DNA from: Alphaproteobacteria bacterium
GTDB taxonomy: Bacteria; Pseudomonadota; Alphaproteobacteria; CAAGCB01; CAG-977
Direction: 5' to 3'
Assembly (NCBI GenBank): GCA_024407875.1
Contig: JAKSVT010000013.1
Span: forward strand, 1 to 56,692
DNA length: 56,692 bases
A program made the translations under genes and the position numbers. The number at the start of each line of letters is the position of its first letter. Within the stretch, counting starts at the first letter, position 1. The notes beneath the pieces were generated by a model. That model was not told where the DNA came from. It worked only from the letters and a program-made list of their open reading frames with translations, and did no database searches. Shown here piece after piece: positions 1 to 8,339 of this stretch.

Positions 1-3000
1 GCTACTTGTTCTTCAACAGGAACTTCTTCTTCAACATACTCGTATTCTACATTTTTTTCGGTTGCACCCTCAGGAGCTTCCACTACTTGTTCTCCTTCAG
101 GAACCTCTTCTTCGACATACTCGTATTCCACATTTTCTTCAGTTGTATCTTCTGGAACTTCCGCTACTTGCGTATCATCAATTGTTTCATATGTTAAATC
201 GTCTGTATTTATATTTTCTTCGGCTTCAGGAAGTAATTCTTCTACATTACTTTCTTCCATCGAAGTATCAGCATTACCCAACTGTTCAGCATCTGGTTCT
301 GGCAATAATTCTTCAATATTGCTTTCTTCTACTAAAGAATCAACATCATTTATTTGCTCCGCTCCAGGTTCTGGTAGTAATTCGTTTAAATTTGTATCAG
401 CTAATAATTTATCAATATCATCCAAAGACATTGGTTCTGCTGGTTTTTCTTCGATATATTGCAAATTACCATTTTCATCATATCTAAAAGGCTTTCCTTT
501 TTCATCTTTATAATATGCAGCACCGGCTTCATCAACATAATAAGGTATACCATTTTCGTCCATGTAGAACGGAGAACCATCTTCAGCTATATAATAAGGC
601 ATTCCATTTTGATCAACATAATACGGAACACCATTTCCATCTAAATAGTATGGATTTCCAGCTTCATCATAAAATGCACCAGCATTATTTTCTTCTGGTA
701 ACAATGGGGTAAATTGAACAGGATTGCCACTTTCATCATAATAAAAAGCCATACCTTGTTCATCAACATAATAAGGAGTTCCATTTAAATCAATATAGTA
801 CATATTACCATTTTCATCTGCATATGGTGTCCATGGATCAAAATAAATAGGATTTCCATATTCATCTAAATAATAATACCCACTATCAGGAGCTACATAA
901 CCATATAAATCTGGATTATCTTCACCTGTAGCATCTGGAATTGGAGCTGCTTCACTTTCTTGATAATTATAAGGGACATTACCGACAAATTCATTTTCTG
1001 AAGGAGTTTCTGGCATAGGAACTTCAGTATAACCATAACCCCATCCATCATTATTTTCTTCTTGAGTTTCAGAAGCCATTGAACCGTAAGCTTTTGCCAA
1101 TTCATCAGCTACATTTGATAAATCCATTGAAGGTATAATCGAAGGCGGTTTTACCTCTCCAGTATTTTCTTCCGTTTTCTTTTTTGATTTTTTCTTATCT
1201 TCTTTTTTAGGAATATAATCTGCAGATTGATATACCTTTGGACCTTTATCCTCTATCTCTTCAACTTCTTCAACCGGTTCTTCTACAACCTTTTTCTTTG
1301 CTTTAGTCTCTTTTTTAGGCTTTTTAACAACAACTTCCTCTTGTTCTTCAACATCCTCAGCTATTGGTTGTTGTAATCTACCAGCCAGACCATTTTGCTC
1401 AGCATATAAAGCATTTGGATCTAAAGCTGTAGGCATTGTTGGAGCTTCTTTAGACCATGTATGAACAACCTCTGTTTTTGATTGTTTATTTGTAATAGCT
1501 TCTGCTAAAGCTTCTGTTTGATTCAATTGATTTTGTGTCAAAATATCAATTGTATCCGTTAAGTTTTCTGCTTGTTTTGATGCCATAGCTTCTGCAACAA
1601 CTCTTGCTTGCTCTGCTAATGCATCTTGTTGAACACTAGTTGTACCTTCAGCAACAGCTTCTGCAACTACTCTTGCTTGTTCTGCTAATACGTCTTTTTG
1701 AACGTTTGCTTGAGCTTCCGCAATTGTTCTTGCTTGCTCTGCTAATACGTTTTGTTGAACTTGTGCTTGTGCTTCCGCAATAGCCTTCGCTTGTTCTGCC
1801 AAAGTTCCTTGTTGAACGTTTGCTTGAGCTTCTGCAATTACTCTTGCTTGTTCTGCTAATGCATCTTGTTGAACTTGAGATGTTGATTCTGCAACACTTT
1901 GTGCAACAATTCTTGCTTGTTCTGCTAATGCATCTTGTTGAATTGTTGTTGTTCCTTCAGCAACAGCCTCTGCAACTACTCTTGCTTGTTCTGCTAACAC
2001 ATCTTTTTGAACGTTTGCTTGAGCTTCTGCAATTGCTCTTGCTTGTTCTGCTAACGCTTCACGATTTGTTTCAGCCATAGCCTGTGCCATAGCTCTAGCT
2101 TGAGATGCAACATTTTCAGCAGCTTCGGTTCTATGAACTTCATTCATAGCTCTAGCAATAGCTGTAGCTTGAGCTGCAACATTTTCTTTATTAACTTCTT
2201 TTTGTGCATTAAACATTGATTGAGCAACAATATTTGCTTGTTGTTCCAATGTTTCCATACGAACTTCTTTGTTTGATTGTGTTAATGCTTCTGTAATAGC
2301 CTGCGTTTGCTTTGTAAATGCCTCAGCCATTAATGTTGCTTGGAATCTTTGAGATTCTTCTTGTCTGTGCATCATCTGAGCCATTGTTTCAGACAATACA
2401 GAACTTTGTGTTTTAGTAATAGCTTCTACAATTGCACGTGTTTGTTCTGCAGGATCTACTTTTGCACTTTCAGGTATTTGAGCTTGAACTTGAATTGTTG
2501 GAGGTTGATAATCAACGGATTGATTTTTCATACTTTCTGCAAAAGACTTACGTTGCATTTCAAACAATTCACGTTGTGTTTTGAGCAATTCTTCTTGAGC
2601 TTCTTTTTGAGCTTTTGATAAAGCTTCCATCTGCTCTCTCAAAATACGTGTTGTTTCTTCAGTATTTATTGCCGGGGCTGCCATTCCTGCAGCATTTGTA
2701 TTTTCAATAACTATTTGAGCTGGCTGTATTACAGTTTGTCCACCAGCTGGAGCTGCTACAGCGTTTCCACCAAAACCACCATTTTTTTGAATTGTTGCAA
2801 ACAAATTCATTAATGTTTCGTTTGCATGCTTTTGTGATTCAGTCAAAGCTTTTGCAATAATAGCACCTTGAGATTCAGCTGCACTTTGTTGAGATTTAAC
2901 AAGAGCATCACTTAATGCTCTAGCATTCATTTCTTGAGATTGTGCAAAAACCTTAGCCATAGTTTCAGCTTGAGTTTTTGCTTGAATTTCCGCAGATTTG

Positions 3001-3752
3001 TTCTGAGCTTCGGTAATAGCTTGGACCAAAGCTTCCATACCTTGTCCACTAGCTTGAGACCAGTCAATACTTACCTGTTGAGCAGGGCCTGAAGGAGCAA
3101 TCATAATTGGCTGTTGTGGAGCAGTCATTCCAGCTTGAGCATATTGTTGGCGCATAACATCACTAACTTGAGAATTAGGATCACCACCTTGAACAGCCTG
3201 AGCCATTTGAGTAGAATAATTATCATACTCTGACTTTGCTTGTTGTAATGCTTGCGTTAATTGAACAGTTTCATTCCTACGATTTGGATCTTGTTTAGCT
3301 TCAGCAAGAGAGCGTGCTAAAGATTCCATTTGTCTACGAGAATCTTCCTGAGCTTGGCGCATCATAGCCATTTGATTTTCGCCCATTTTTGCTGTAGCCG
3401 CACTCATAGCATCAGCTAAAGCTTTTGCCTTTGCTTTTTCTTCGTTAGAAACTTCCCATTCTTCCTCCTCGTTAACGAAATCATCACCGTATTTCTCACG
3501 TTCAAGGAATTCCAAATAGTTTCTAACTTCTCTTCCGCCAGGGACTTCAGACAATGTCATTCGAACTTCAGAATCAATTTCCAACAACATTTCTTTATAG
3601 TGATTTACAAGAGCATCACTTAAAACGTGTAACTGACGATACACGTTTACAAAGCGTTGTGCTTTAACAACCGGTTCCTCTTCATCAGAATCACCGCCAG
3701 CACCAGGAAACTTAGGTTTCCACTTTTTCATGTCCTTTTTTGGCGTTGCCAT
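1..3752 (-). CDS. Giant repeat-rich cytoplasmic protein, C-terminus cut by window edge
   Basis: The reading frame is open from the ATG at 3752 to the left edge, about 1250 codons with no stop, so the C-terminus is missing. The start follows AAAGAG about 7 bases upstream. There is no signal peptide or membrane segment, so a cytoplasmic location is inferred. Residues 1-95 look like a folded domain (RQLHVLSDALVNHYKEM and a GGREVRNYLEFLE stretch). Residues about 110-560 are Ala/Gln/Glu-rich probable coiled coil. About 562-715 are tandem repeats built on LAEQAR-x-x-AEA. About 800-840 is a Lys/Glu-rich linker. About 958-1103 carry nine-residue aromatic repeats (x-P-Y-Y-x-D-E-N-G). About 1118-1250 are acidic repeats (ELLPEP, then EYEYVEEEVP). 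I do not recognise the family. A scaffold or polar-organising role would fit the architecture but is only a guess. No neighbour on the same strand is close enough to define an operon. Confidence 0.85.
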   Translation of the reverse strand, partial: MATPKKDMKKWKPKFPGAGGDSDEEEPVVKAQRFVNVYRQLHVLSDALVNHYKEMLLEIDSEVRMTLSEVPGGREVRNYLEFLEREKYGDDFVNEEEEWEVSNEEKAKAKALADAMSAATAKMGENQMAMMRQAQEDSRRQMESLARSLAEAKQDPNRRNETVQLTQALQQAKSEYDNYSTQMAQAVQGGDPNSQVSDVMRQQYAQAGMTAPQQPIMIAPSGPAQQVSIDWSQASGQGMEALVQAITEAQNKSAEIQAKTQAETMAKVFAQSQEMNARALSDALVKSQQSAAESQGAIIAKALTESQKHANETLMNLFATIQKNGGFGGNAVAAPAGGQTVIQPAQIVIENTNAAGMAAPAINTEETTRILREQMEALSKAQKEAQEELLKTQRELFEMQRKSFAESMKNQSVDYQPPTIQVQAQIPESAKVDPAEQTRAIVEAITKTQSSVLSETMAQMMHRQEESQRFQATLMAEAFTKQTQAITEALTQSNKEVRMETLEQQANIVAQSMFNAQKEVNKENVAAQATAIARAMNEVHRTEAAENVASQARAMAQAMAETNREALAEQARAIAEAQANVQKDVLAEQARVVAEAVAEGTTTIQQDALAEQARIVAQSVAESTSQVQQDALAEQARVIAEAQANVQQGTLAEQAKAIAEAQAQVQQNVLAEQARTIAEAQANVQKDVLAEQARVVAEAVAEGTTSVQQDALAEQARVVAEAMASKQAENLTDTIDILTQNQLNQTEALAEAITNKQSKTEVVHTWSKEAPTMPTALDPNALYAEQNGLAGRLQQPIAEDVEEQEEVVVKKPKKETKAKKKVVEEPVEEVEEIEDKGPKVYQSADYIPKKEDKKKSKKKTEENTGEVKPPSIIPSMDLSNVADELAKAYGSMASETQEENNDGWGYGYTEVPMPETPSENEFVGNVPYNYQESEAAPIPDATGEDNPDLYGYVAPDSGYYYLDEYGNPIYFDPWTPYADENGNMYYIDLNGTPYYVDEQGMAFYYDESGNPVQFTPLLPEENNAGAFYDEAGNPYYLDGNGVPYYVDQNGMPYYIAEDGSPFYMDENGIPYYVDEAGAAYYKDEKGKPFRYDENGNLQYIEEKPAEPMSLDDIDKLLADTNLNELLPEPGAEQINDVDSLVEESNIEELLPEPDAEQLGNADTSMEESNVEELLPEAEENINTDDLTYETIDDTQVAEVPEDTTEENVEYEYVEEEVPEGEQVVEAPEGATEKNVEYEYVEEEVPVEEQV
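444..659 (-). repeat. Eight 27-bp coding repeats, aromatic nonapeptides
   Basis: Eight consecutive 9-residue units run from 659 down to 444. The pattern is G-x-P-Y-Y-x-D-E-N, for example GVPYYVDQN, GIPYYVDEA and GKPFRYDEN. Degenerate units continue upstream to about 890. Spacing is exactly 27 bp, so the frame is kept. The pattern resembles the aromatic octamer repeats of eukaryotic OCRE domains, but I infer similarity of style, not homology. Confidence 0.85.
1610..2080 (-). repeat. Coding tandem repeats (LAEQAR units)
   Basis: Inside the giant gene, about seven units of 19 or 23 codons repeat the pattern VQ-x-D-x-LAEQAR-x-x-AEA. Two longer units share the insert AVAEGTT and are nearly identical at DNA level, which suggests recent internal duplication. 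The heptad-compatible composition suggests a long helical rod. Confidence 0.8.
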
Positions 3753-3937
3753 TTAATGCTCTTTTTTAGATATATTGATAATTATCGTCTCTAAATATAA
3801 TAAATATCAATTAAAATTATATTAATTATGAGCCTTTCAATATCAAAAGATTTAAAGAAAATTAGCAAAAAATTCTTTACTTAATTTTTTAATTTTTTTA
3901 TAAATATTCTAAACATCGTATTTTATGGAGAAAACAA

Positions 3938-4255
3938 ATGAACGTAATAACAGATGAACAATTTGAAGCCGAAATTAAAAATTCTGACAAACCTGTTTTG
4001 ATAGATTTTTTTGCAGAATGGTGTTCACCTTGTCGCCAATTATTGCCTTTACTTGATGAAGCTGCAACAGCTCGTGCAAGTGCATTAAAAGTTGTAAAAA
4101 TGGATATTGATCAATCACCTGAAACACCAGCTAAATTTAATGTTCGTGGCATTCCAACATTAATTTTATTTAAGAATGGTGAAGCTGTAGCTACACATTC
4201 AGGTGGTATGACTAAATCAAAATTAAATGATTGGTTAGATAAATCTTTAGGTTAA
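3938..4255 (+). CDS. trxA: Thioredoxin
   Basis: A 105-residue single-domain thioredoxin, the normal length for the family. It is a cytoplasmic disulfide reductase normally kept reduced by thioredoxin reductase. The redox motif is WCSPC at residues 28-32 in place of the classical WCGPC, inside FFAEWCSPCRQ. The buried Asp is D23 and the cis-proline is P73 in GIPT. There is no signal peptide. The start is preceded by GGAGAAAACAA. The gene stands alone, is divergent from the giant gene and converges on the HNH gene, with a shared terminator between them. The Ser in the active site may shift redox potential slightly; many functional thioredoxins carry variants here. Confidence 0.95.
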   Translation: MNVITDEQFEAEIKNSDKPVLIDFFAEWCSPCRQLLPLLDEAATARASALKVVKMDIDQSPETPAKFNVRGIPTLILFKNGEAVATHSGGMTKSKLNDWLDKSLG

Positions 4256-4270
4256 TCACAAAATAATTAT

Positions 4271-4300
4271 GGGGGCTATTTTTTAGCCCCCAAAATTTTT
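4271..4300. terminator. Bidirectional terminator trxA / HNH gene
   Basis: GGGGGCTA (4271-4278) pairs with TAGCCCCC (4284-4291) around a five-T loop. A T-run follows on the plus strand and an A-rich stretch precedes it, so it can serve both convergent genes. Confidence 0.9.
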
Positions 4301-4309
4301 TATAAAAAC

Positions 4310-5044
4310 TTATCTACCTGTATCTCTTCTTCTAATAATTTCTGCAGCTTGACTAATATTAATAACAGGCTTATGTTCTTTGCCTTGTGCTCTTTGTTGT
4401 TTTAATTCTTCTGTTCTTTCTTCAATGTAAGACATATCAATTTGTTCACCAGGTTTAGTGTATTCTAATTTCATTGGAGGTCTTTTCCAAATATTTTGGC
4501 CATAGAAAGGCAACTTAATCTTTGCACCTACTGAAGTACTAATATGTTTTAATTGAGGATCAATTACATTATGATGTAATTCATCATGTGGGCCAATAGG
4601 CATAATTGTCAAATTTCTAAAATCATTATTTCCGCCACCTGCAATTGGCCAATTATGATGAACATTATAGCCATTAACAGATCTTCCTTCGCGCATTGTA
4701 GCTAATCCTGCTTCACTAATTCCCATAGCACGTAATTCATCAGCATGTTCATTAGCCAACATTTTTAAAAATTCAGGACGTGCACGCTTATTAAAATCTT
4801 CGCGCATTTCTTCTCTAGCTTTTTTTGAAGGAGATTTATATTCAACTTCAACTAAGGTATAACCATTAATCTTATCATATGGAAATACACCATGTTCAGA
4901 AAAACGTTTAATAGCTTCTCCCATATATTGTTTAGGAACACCAGAATGTTTTTCATTAGGATTGTATTGAGGCAATTCTACAGGTTCTGTTTTTTGACCA
5001 GCTGTATGATGTTTTCTTTTCTCGTGAATAAATTCTTTTGTCAT
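4310..5044 (-). CDS. HNH family endonuclease-like protein
   Basis: A 244-residue soluble protein with an HNH-type nuclease core. VHHNWPIAGGG around residues 128-138 supplies the His pair, N144 follows in DFRN, and PHDELHH (152-158) supplies the metal-side histidines. The N-terminal 120 residues are basic and helical. I choose the ATG at 5044: AGGTG sits 7 bases upstream of it, and the alternative GTG at 5053 lies inside that Shine-Dalgarno. There is no partner methylase, immunity gene or phage gene beside it, so restriction, toxin and effector roles are all open. It is the HNH arrangement common in polymorphic toxins and phage endonucleases. Nuclease activity is inferred from the motif; biological role unknown. 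Confidence 0.7.
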   Translation of the reverse strand: MTKEFIHEKRKHHTAGQKTEPVELPQYNPNEKHSGVPKQYMGEAIKRFSEHGVFPYDKINGYTLVEVEYKSPSKKAREEMREDFNKRARPEFLKMLANEHADELRAMGISEAGLATMREGRSVNGYNVHHNWPIAGGGNNDFRNLTIMPIGPHDELHHNVIDPQLKHISTSVGAKIKLPFYGQNIWKRPPMKLEYTKPGEQIDMSYIEERTEELKQQRAQGKEHKPVINISQAAEIIRRRDTGR

Positions 5045-5144
5045 AATGAGCACCTATTTTTTATCTTTTATAAGATTCACATTATCACAATTTTTTGTCA
5101 AAAACAAACATTTTTGTCTATTTTTTTCAAAAAAAATATTTTTT

Positions 5145-6005
5145 CTATCTACCAAAAAAGAAAAAGTATGAAATAAAAATCATTCCTAAAGCAAACAAAA
5201 ATTGAGTAGAAATTTTACCCTCTTTATTAACATAATGAGCTATTATTAATACGAAACTTTGCGAAACTCTAACAATAAACAAGGCTACTACAACAGGAAA
5301 GAAATATTGCATTGAAAACATTAAAACAACTTCACCTAATGCAAAAATTATTCCCGCAATATAAAAAACTTTTTTAGTAAAAAAATTTAATACAGATATT
5401 TTTTTTCCTGAAATAACTAGTGAAAATAAAAGCATTAAAAATATTGTAAAAAAATACATTACATACCAATTTGTAAATTTAATACCCAAAACATCACATA
5501 TGTTATTTAAAGTTGCAAAAACAATTGTATAAACAAAAGCTTTTTTACCATATTTAGATAGTTTTTTTCCTTCACCAAATGAGAAAAACAACAAACTTAA
5601 AATTGCTATAGAAACTAATATCTTTTGTTTTAATGGTTCAAGAGGTATATTAAAAACAACTGTTGATACTAAAGTAGCAACACCTAAGGAAATCATACCC
5701 CAAAACACAGAACAACTTGTATTTTCTTTGTTAACTATTTGATTATATTTCATAAAATAATAAAGGGAACATCCTTTTAAAATAGGAAAAATAAAGCCTA
5801 ATTTAAAAAATACTATTTTCTCATTTATAAATAAATAATCATAGAAAAATGGTAATGATAAAATGGCAAATAAAAAACACCATACCGAAGTAAAATAAGA
5901 TGAAATATCTGCACTAAATTCCTTACTGGCTTTTTTATAGACAAAAGGCCTTATAGCAAACAAAGTAAAAATTAAAATACCCACTATTAAATTTAAATAT
6001 ATCAT
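5145..6005 (-). CDS. Multi-pass membrane protein, drug/metabolite transporter-like
   Basis: About 286 residues with roughly ten hydrophobic helices, very rich in Phe, Ile and Leu. The helix pattern, with a short basic loop near the middle (FGEGKKLSKYGKK), resembles the ten-helix DMT/EamA transporters, but I see no diagnostic motif. I place the start at the ATG at 6005 (MIYLNLIVGIL) because the first helix begins there. The open frame continues to 6053, adding a basic stretch not needed for the fold, and neither site has a clear Shine-Dalgarno. It is divergent from the HAD gene at 6104. Substrate unknown. Confidence 0.6.
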   Translation of the reverse strand: MIYLNLIVGILIFTLFAIRPFVYKKASKEFSADISSYFTSVWCFLFAILSLPFFYDYLFINEKIVFFKLGFIFPILKGCSLYYFMKYNQIVNKENTSCSVFWGMISLGVATLVSTVVFNIPLEPLKQKILVSIAILSLLFFSFGEGKKLSKYGKKAFVYTIVFATLNNICDVLGIKFTNWYVMYFFTIFLMLLFSLVISGKKISVLNFFTKKVFYIAGIIFALGEVVLMFSMQYFFPVVVALFIVRVSQSFVLIIAHYVNKEGKISTQFLFALGMIFISYFFFFGR

Positions 6006-6103
6006 TGATAATTTTTTATAAAAAAAGTTATTATATATACAATTTATAAACAACTTTAACTTACTATAATATAAAATAAAACTAAAATTTTTAGGATCTA
6101 AAA

Positions 6104-6943
6104 ATGACAGAACACAAAGTTAAAATGGCAATTTGTTACGATTTTGATGGAACTTTAGCTCCAGGCAATATGCAAGAATATGGCTTCATTGAAAGCATTG
6201 GAAAAGAACCTCAAGATTTCTGGAATACGGTAAATAGCTTAGCAAAAAATCAAGGAATGGATGGCATTTCTTGCTGCATGTATTTTATGTTAAAAGAAGC
6301 AAAATACAGAGATATTGCTATTAAAAGAGAAGATTTTAATAAATTAGGCAAAAACATTACTTTGTTTAAAGGTGTTGATAAGTGGTTTTCTAGAATTAAA
6401 AAATATGCTGATTCAAAAGATATTACTTTAACACATTACATTATCTCATCAGGTTTAAAAGAAATTATTGAAGGATCATCAATTGCGAAAGAAATTGACC
6501 GTATTTATGGCTCCAAATTTATGTATGATGCTAACGGAATTGCAATTTGGCCTGGTATATCATTAAACTTTACATCTAAGACACAATATATTTCTAGAAT
6601 TAACAAAGGTTTCTTAGATGAAACAGATACTGAATCTGTAAATGATTATGTTGATCCAAAAGAAAGAAAAATTCCTTACGAAAACATTATCTATATTGGT
6701 GATGGTTTAACAGATATTCCTTCTATGTCTGCTGTTAAGAAAAACAACGGACACTCAATTGCTGTTTATGATCCAAACAAACCGAATGCAACAGAAGTAA
6801 TAGATAAGTTAGTAAAAGATAAAAGAATTCACTTCTATTCTGAAGCAGATTATTCTGAAAACTCAGCTTTAGATAAATACGTTAAAGCGGTTATTGACAA
6901 AGTAAATGCCGACAACCGCTTACATGATTTAGAAATTTTATAA
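6104..6943 (+). CDS. HAD-superfamily phosphatase
   Basis: 279 residues, cytoplasmic. HAD motif I is DFDGT at 13-17 (nucleophile D13, acid D15). A motif II-type Ser lies in the IISSG segment, and the acidic motif IV is GDGLTDIPSM near 199-208. The long insert between motifs I and II makes a helical cap like that of phosphoserine-phosphatase-type (C1) enzymes. AGGA precedes the start by 6 bases. It is convergent with the PQ-loop gene, only 6 bases apart. Substrate cannot be read from the sequence; a small phosphorylated metabolite is likely. Confidence 0.8.
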   Translation: MTEHKVKMAICYDFDGTLAPGNMQEYGFIESIGKEPQDFWNTVNSLAKNQGMDGISCCMYFMLKEAKYRDIAIKREDFNKLGKNITLFKGVDKWFSRIKKYADSKDITLTHYIISSGLKEIIEGSSIAKEIDRIYGSKFMYDANGIAIWPGISLNFTSKTQYISRINKGFLDETDTESVNDYVDPKERKIPYENIIYIGDGLTDIPSMSAVKKNNGHSIAVYDPNKPNATEVIDKLVKDKRIHFYSEADYSENSALDKYVKAVIDKVNADNRLHDLEIL

Positions 6944-6949
6944 CTTAAA

Positions 6950-7207
6950 TTAATTTTTGTTTTTATAACGAAAATACAAACAAAAATCTGTAAATACTAA
7001 GGCAAAATTGATTACGTACAACCAAAATACAAGGTCGTACCCTGTATTTGTAATCTTATTAATCATACCTGCAATATAACCTATCAAAATTAAAGATAAG
7101 AACAATAATGACTTTCCTTTAACATTCTTTGTCTTATAAGTTTTTGCAACTGCTGCAGGCCAACTTGCTCCAAAGCAAATTAACATAATTGCTTCCCAAA
7201 TACTCAT
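6950..7207 (-). CDS. Small PQ-loop / SemiSWEET-like membrane protein
   Basis: 85 residues with three predicted helices, the size of a half-transporter such as SemiSWEET. A tryptophan-proline segment in helix 1 (ASWPAAVAKTYK) followed by KGKSLLFL matches the PQ-loop style in which a Pro kinks the first helix. Such proteins work as dimers in the inner membrane. AAGGAAAA lies upstream of the start. It begins 18 bases after the pilR-like gene and is probably the last gene of the pilus transcript. Whether it has any part in the pilus is unknown. It lacks a prepilin cleavage site. Confidence 0.65.
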   Translation of the reverse strand: MSIWEAIMLICFGASWPAAVAKTYKTKNVKGKSLLFLSLILIGYIAGMINKITNTGYDLVFWLYVINFALVFTDFCLYFRYKNKN

Positions 7208-7225
7208 TTATTATTTTCCTTCTTA

Positions 7226-8308
7226 TTAACCTTGCATTGACTTTGTAATTTGGTCTTGCATTTCGAATGTACCCATAACAGACCAAGCAATAACACCAGA
7301 AACAGCTAAAATAGCAAGAGTATTTAAAACACCCGCTTTTTGTTCAATTCCTGTAACTGAATCTTCTAACCATTCATCAGCCATTTGGTCTAAAGCTTCT
7401 TGGAAGTTATCCATTTCAGAGTAAATACGTAAGTCTCCAATAATTTCTTTATCTGGGAATTGTAATCCTGTTTTTGTTAAAGCTTCACCAATGTTATCAC
7501 CGTTGTTAATGAACACTAAAGCATCATCAATACGACGTAGTAAATACGGGCTTGCATCATGTCGTAAACTTAATAGAGCACGTGAAACAGGTGTACCTGC
7601 ACGAACTAATGCTGCCAAAGCCAATAACCAAGTAACACCAACGAAAATACGATACAATGACCAAGGTGGAACGTTTTCTACAAGCACTCTAGATTTACCA
7701 CTCCATCTACTCATGGTCATACCTATAAGAGCAAACAAAGTTGGCAAAGACAAGAAAGCAAGTATATAGTATTTTCTAATCCAGTTAGATAAAATTACTA
7801 AGTTCTTAGCATTACCAGTCCATCTAGCATTAGGAGCAGCATCCATCATAGGCGGCACCATAAATGCACCAATACCATAAATAATTAATACAACCGCCAT
7901 AGACAAGAAAGCTGGATACGCCAAAGCTCCTACTAAAGGTGCAGTCATACGTTTAATACCTTCTGTAACTTTAATTAAATTTTCTAAAGCTCCCGCTAAG
8001 TTTGAAACGTCACCTACTGACAGCATCAATCTTTCTCGAGCAGGAACCCAACCTTCTAAAGAAACAGAAAAAGAATCACCGTTTTGTAAGCCACGTTCCC
8101 AATACAATAAGGCTAAAGCCATAGGTTCATCAGGTTTTTTTCCGCCATCAGTAATAATACCACGAACACGTTCAAGAGCATCCATTAATGAGAATCTGTT
8201 TCTAAGTAATGACATCAACTTACGATAAATTTTTAATCTTGTTTGACCACTACAACGGCAGATTACCATAGCATAATATTTGTTAATGTCTGCAGCATTT
8301 AATGCCAT
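7226..8308 (-). CDS. pilR: Type IVb pilus inner-membrane platform protein (PilR-like, T2SF family)
   Basis: 360 residues with two GspF/PilC-like cytoplasmic helical domains separated by membrane segments and a C-terminal helix (LAILAVSGVIAWSVMG). The family anchors the assembly ATPase and extracts pilins during assembly. The conserved pattern ERLMLSVGD-x-x-NLAGALE in the first domain and ALLSLRHDASPYLLRRIDDAL in the second supports the call. It follows the ATPase gene by 31 bases with GAAAGG upstream of the ATG, in the same order as pilQ-pilR of plasmid R64. The next gene in R64 would be the prepilin pilS; here it is a PQ-loop protein instead. Confidence 0.85.
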   Translation of the reverse strand: MALNAADINKYYAMVICRCSGQTRLKIYRKLMSLLRNRFSLMDALERVRGIITDGGKKPDEPMALALLYWERGLQNGDSFSVSLEGWVPARERLMLSVGDVSNLAGALENLIKVTEGIKRMTAPLVGALAYPAFLSMAVVLIIYGIGAFMVPPMMDAAPNARWTGNAKNLVILSNWIRKYYILAFLSLPTLFALIGMTMSRWSGKSRVLVENVPPWSLYRIFVGVTWLLALAALVRAGTPVSRALLSLRHDASPYLLRRIDDALVFINNGDNIGEALTKTGLQFPDKEIIGDLRIYSEMDNFQEALDQMADEWLEDSVTGIEQKAGVLNTLAILAVSGVIAWSVMGTFEMQDQITKSMQG

Positions 8309-8339
8309 GTCTTTATACCTTTCTTAAATTTAAAAAAAA

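Noticed and set aside
444-659. True OCRE domain
   Set aside because: Spacing is nine residues and the host is bacterial; only the aromatic style is shared.
1-3752. Open frames on the plus strand, such as 62-487, 1820-2080 and 2340-2618
   Set aside because: They are antisense to one long frame and are Leu/Phe-rich translations of its repeats, without ribosome sites.
6950-7207. Prepilin of the pilus operon
   Set aside because: Three helices and no prepilin cleavage motif; it fits a PQ-loop half-transporter.
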